From positions 19,535 to 83,534 of the forward strand of contig LNEJ01000072.1 in assembly GCA_001464965.1 (NCBI GenBank): a stretch of DNA of 64,000 nt. The letters run 5' to 3'. The DNA comes from Gammaproteobacteria bacterium Ga0074134 (lineage in GTDB: Bacteria; Pseudomonadota; Gammaproteobacteria; Ga0077554; Ga007554). A model generated the notes under the pieces. The model was not told where the DNA came from. It searched no databases and saw only the letters and a program-made list of their open reading frames with translations. Of the stretch, positions 63,892 through 64,000 are shown piece by piece. The translations under genes and the position numbers were made by a program. Position 1 is the first letter of the stretch. Each line of letters starts with the position of its first letter.

Positions 63892-64000
63892 GAACCTGTT
63901 CGCGATCTCGCTGAAGGGCGCATTGCGGCGTTAAAATCACACTCAAAATGCTCACATACTCCGTGTATGCTCCGCTTTTTCGTTTGATTTTGCCTTGCAC
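63892..64000 (+). repeat. Dispersed palindromic repeat, copy D (cut by window end)
   Basis: This copy starts with GAACCTGTTCGCGATCTCG, 30 bases after the kinase stop, and the core follows (AAAATCACAC, ATACTCCGTGTAT, CGTTTGATTTT) up to the window edge. The far arm is outside the window. Confidence 0.88.

Overview
The window looks like the chromosome of a gammaproteobacterium. The evidence is a two-subunit glycyl-tRNA synthetase (glyQ, glyS), rsmA, uvrB, a PilE/PilY1/PilX/PilW/PilV/FimT minor-pilin cluster, a UbiB kinase and a QseBC-like two-component system. The species cannot be named from sequence alone. Two mobile elements occupy the first 23.7 kb and core genes fill the rest.

Bases 1 to about 15.0 kb are the right part of an integrative conjugative element with an F-type type IV secretion system. 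A leftward operon runs lytic transglycosylase, OmpA-like lipoprotein, TraA, TraL, TraE, TraK, TraB, DsbC, TraV, TraC. A rightward operon carries an unknown protein, a MobH relaxase (TraI_2 type), the TraD coupling protein and a DUF4400-like membrane protein. A 330-base divergent leader rich in hairpins separates them. Next come a MntA/HepT (MNT-HEPN) toxin-antitoxin pair and a tyrosine recombinase. traC has a small deletion with frameshift just after Walker A, and hepT has a nonsense codon, so the element looks decayed.

Bases 14971 to 23720 are a second, smaller element bounded by a perfect 45-bp direct repeat of the 3' half of a tRNA-Lys(CTT) gene. All its genes lie on the minus strand: P4-type integrase, a DUF4258/DUF2283 pair, an unknown 328-aa protein, an AlpA-like regulator, a CHC2 zinc-finger protein, a 35-aa ORF, a TOPRIM/DUF3631 ATPase, a TubC-like protein, a HGGxSTGPKT protein and a trypsin-like protease fused to TPRs. 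Neither repeat has a tRNA 5' half beside it, so the intact tRNA should lie left of the window. The two elements would then be in tandem at one tRNA gene.

From 23.7 kb on the content is chromosomal: type IV pilus assembly genes (minus strand), a ThiO-like oxidase, a CzcCBA-type metal RND pump, a small nuclease-like protein, a YoaA/DinG helicase, DUF302, UbiB, a DevCAB-type ABC exporter, a MoeA-like protein, a Tim44-domain protein, RsmA, a globin-coupled GGDEF-EAL protein, YceI, a membrane protein, PlsC, GlyS, GlyQ, an aminotransferase, UvrB, a porin remnant, cytochrome b561, and a response regulator whose partner kinase has lost its phosphoacceptor region.

The most unusual signal is a dispersed palindromic repeat of about 130 to 165 bp in four main copies (23748, 47840, 57415, 63892), each just downstream of, or inside, the 3' end of a gene. 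The core sequence is conserved. The outer arms of one copy and the inner stem of several differ, yet stay self-complementary. One copy supplies the C-terminus and stop codon of the aminotransferase gene.
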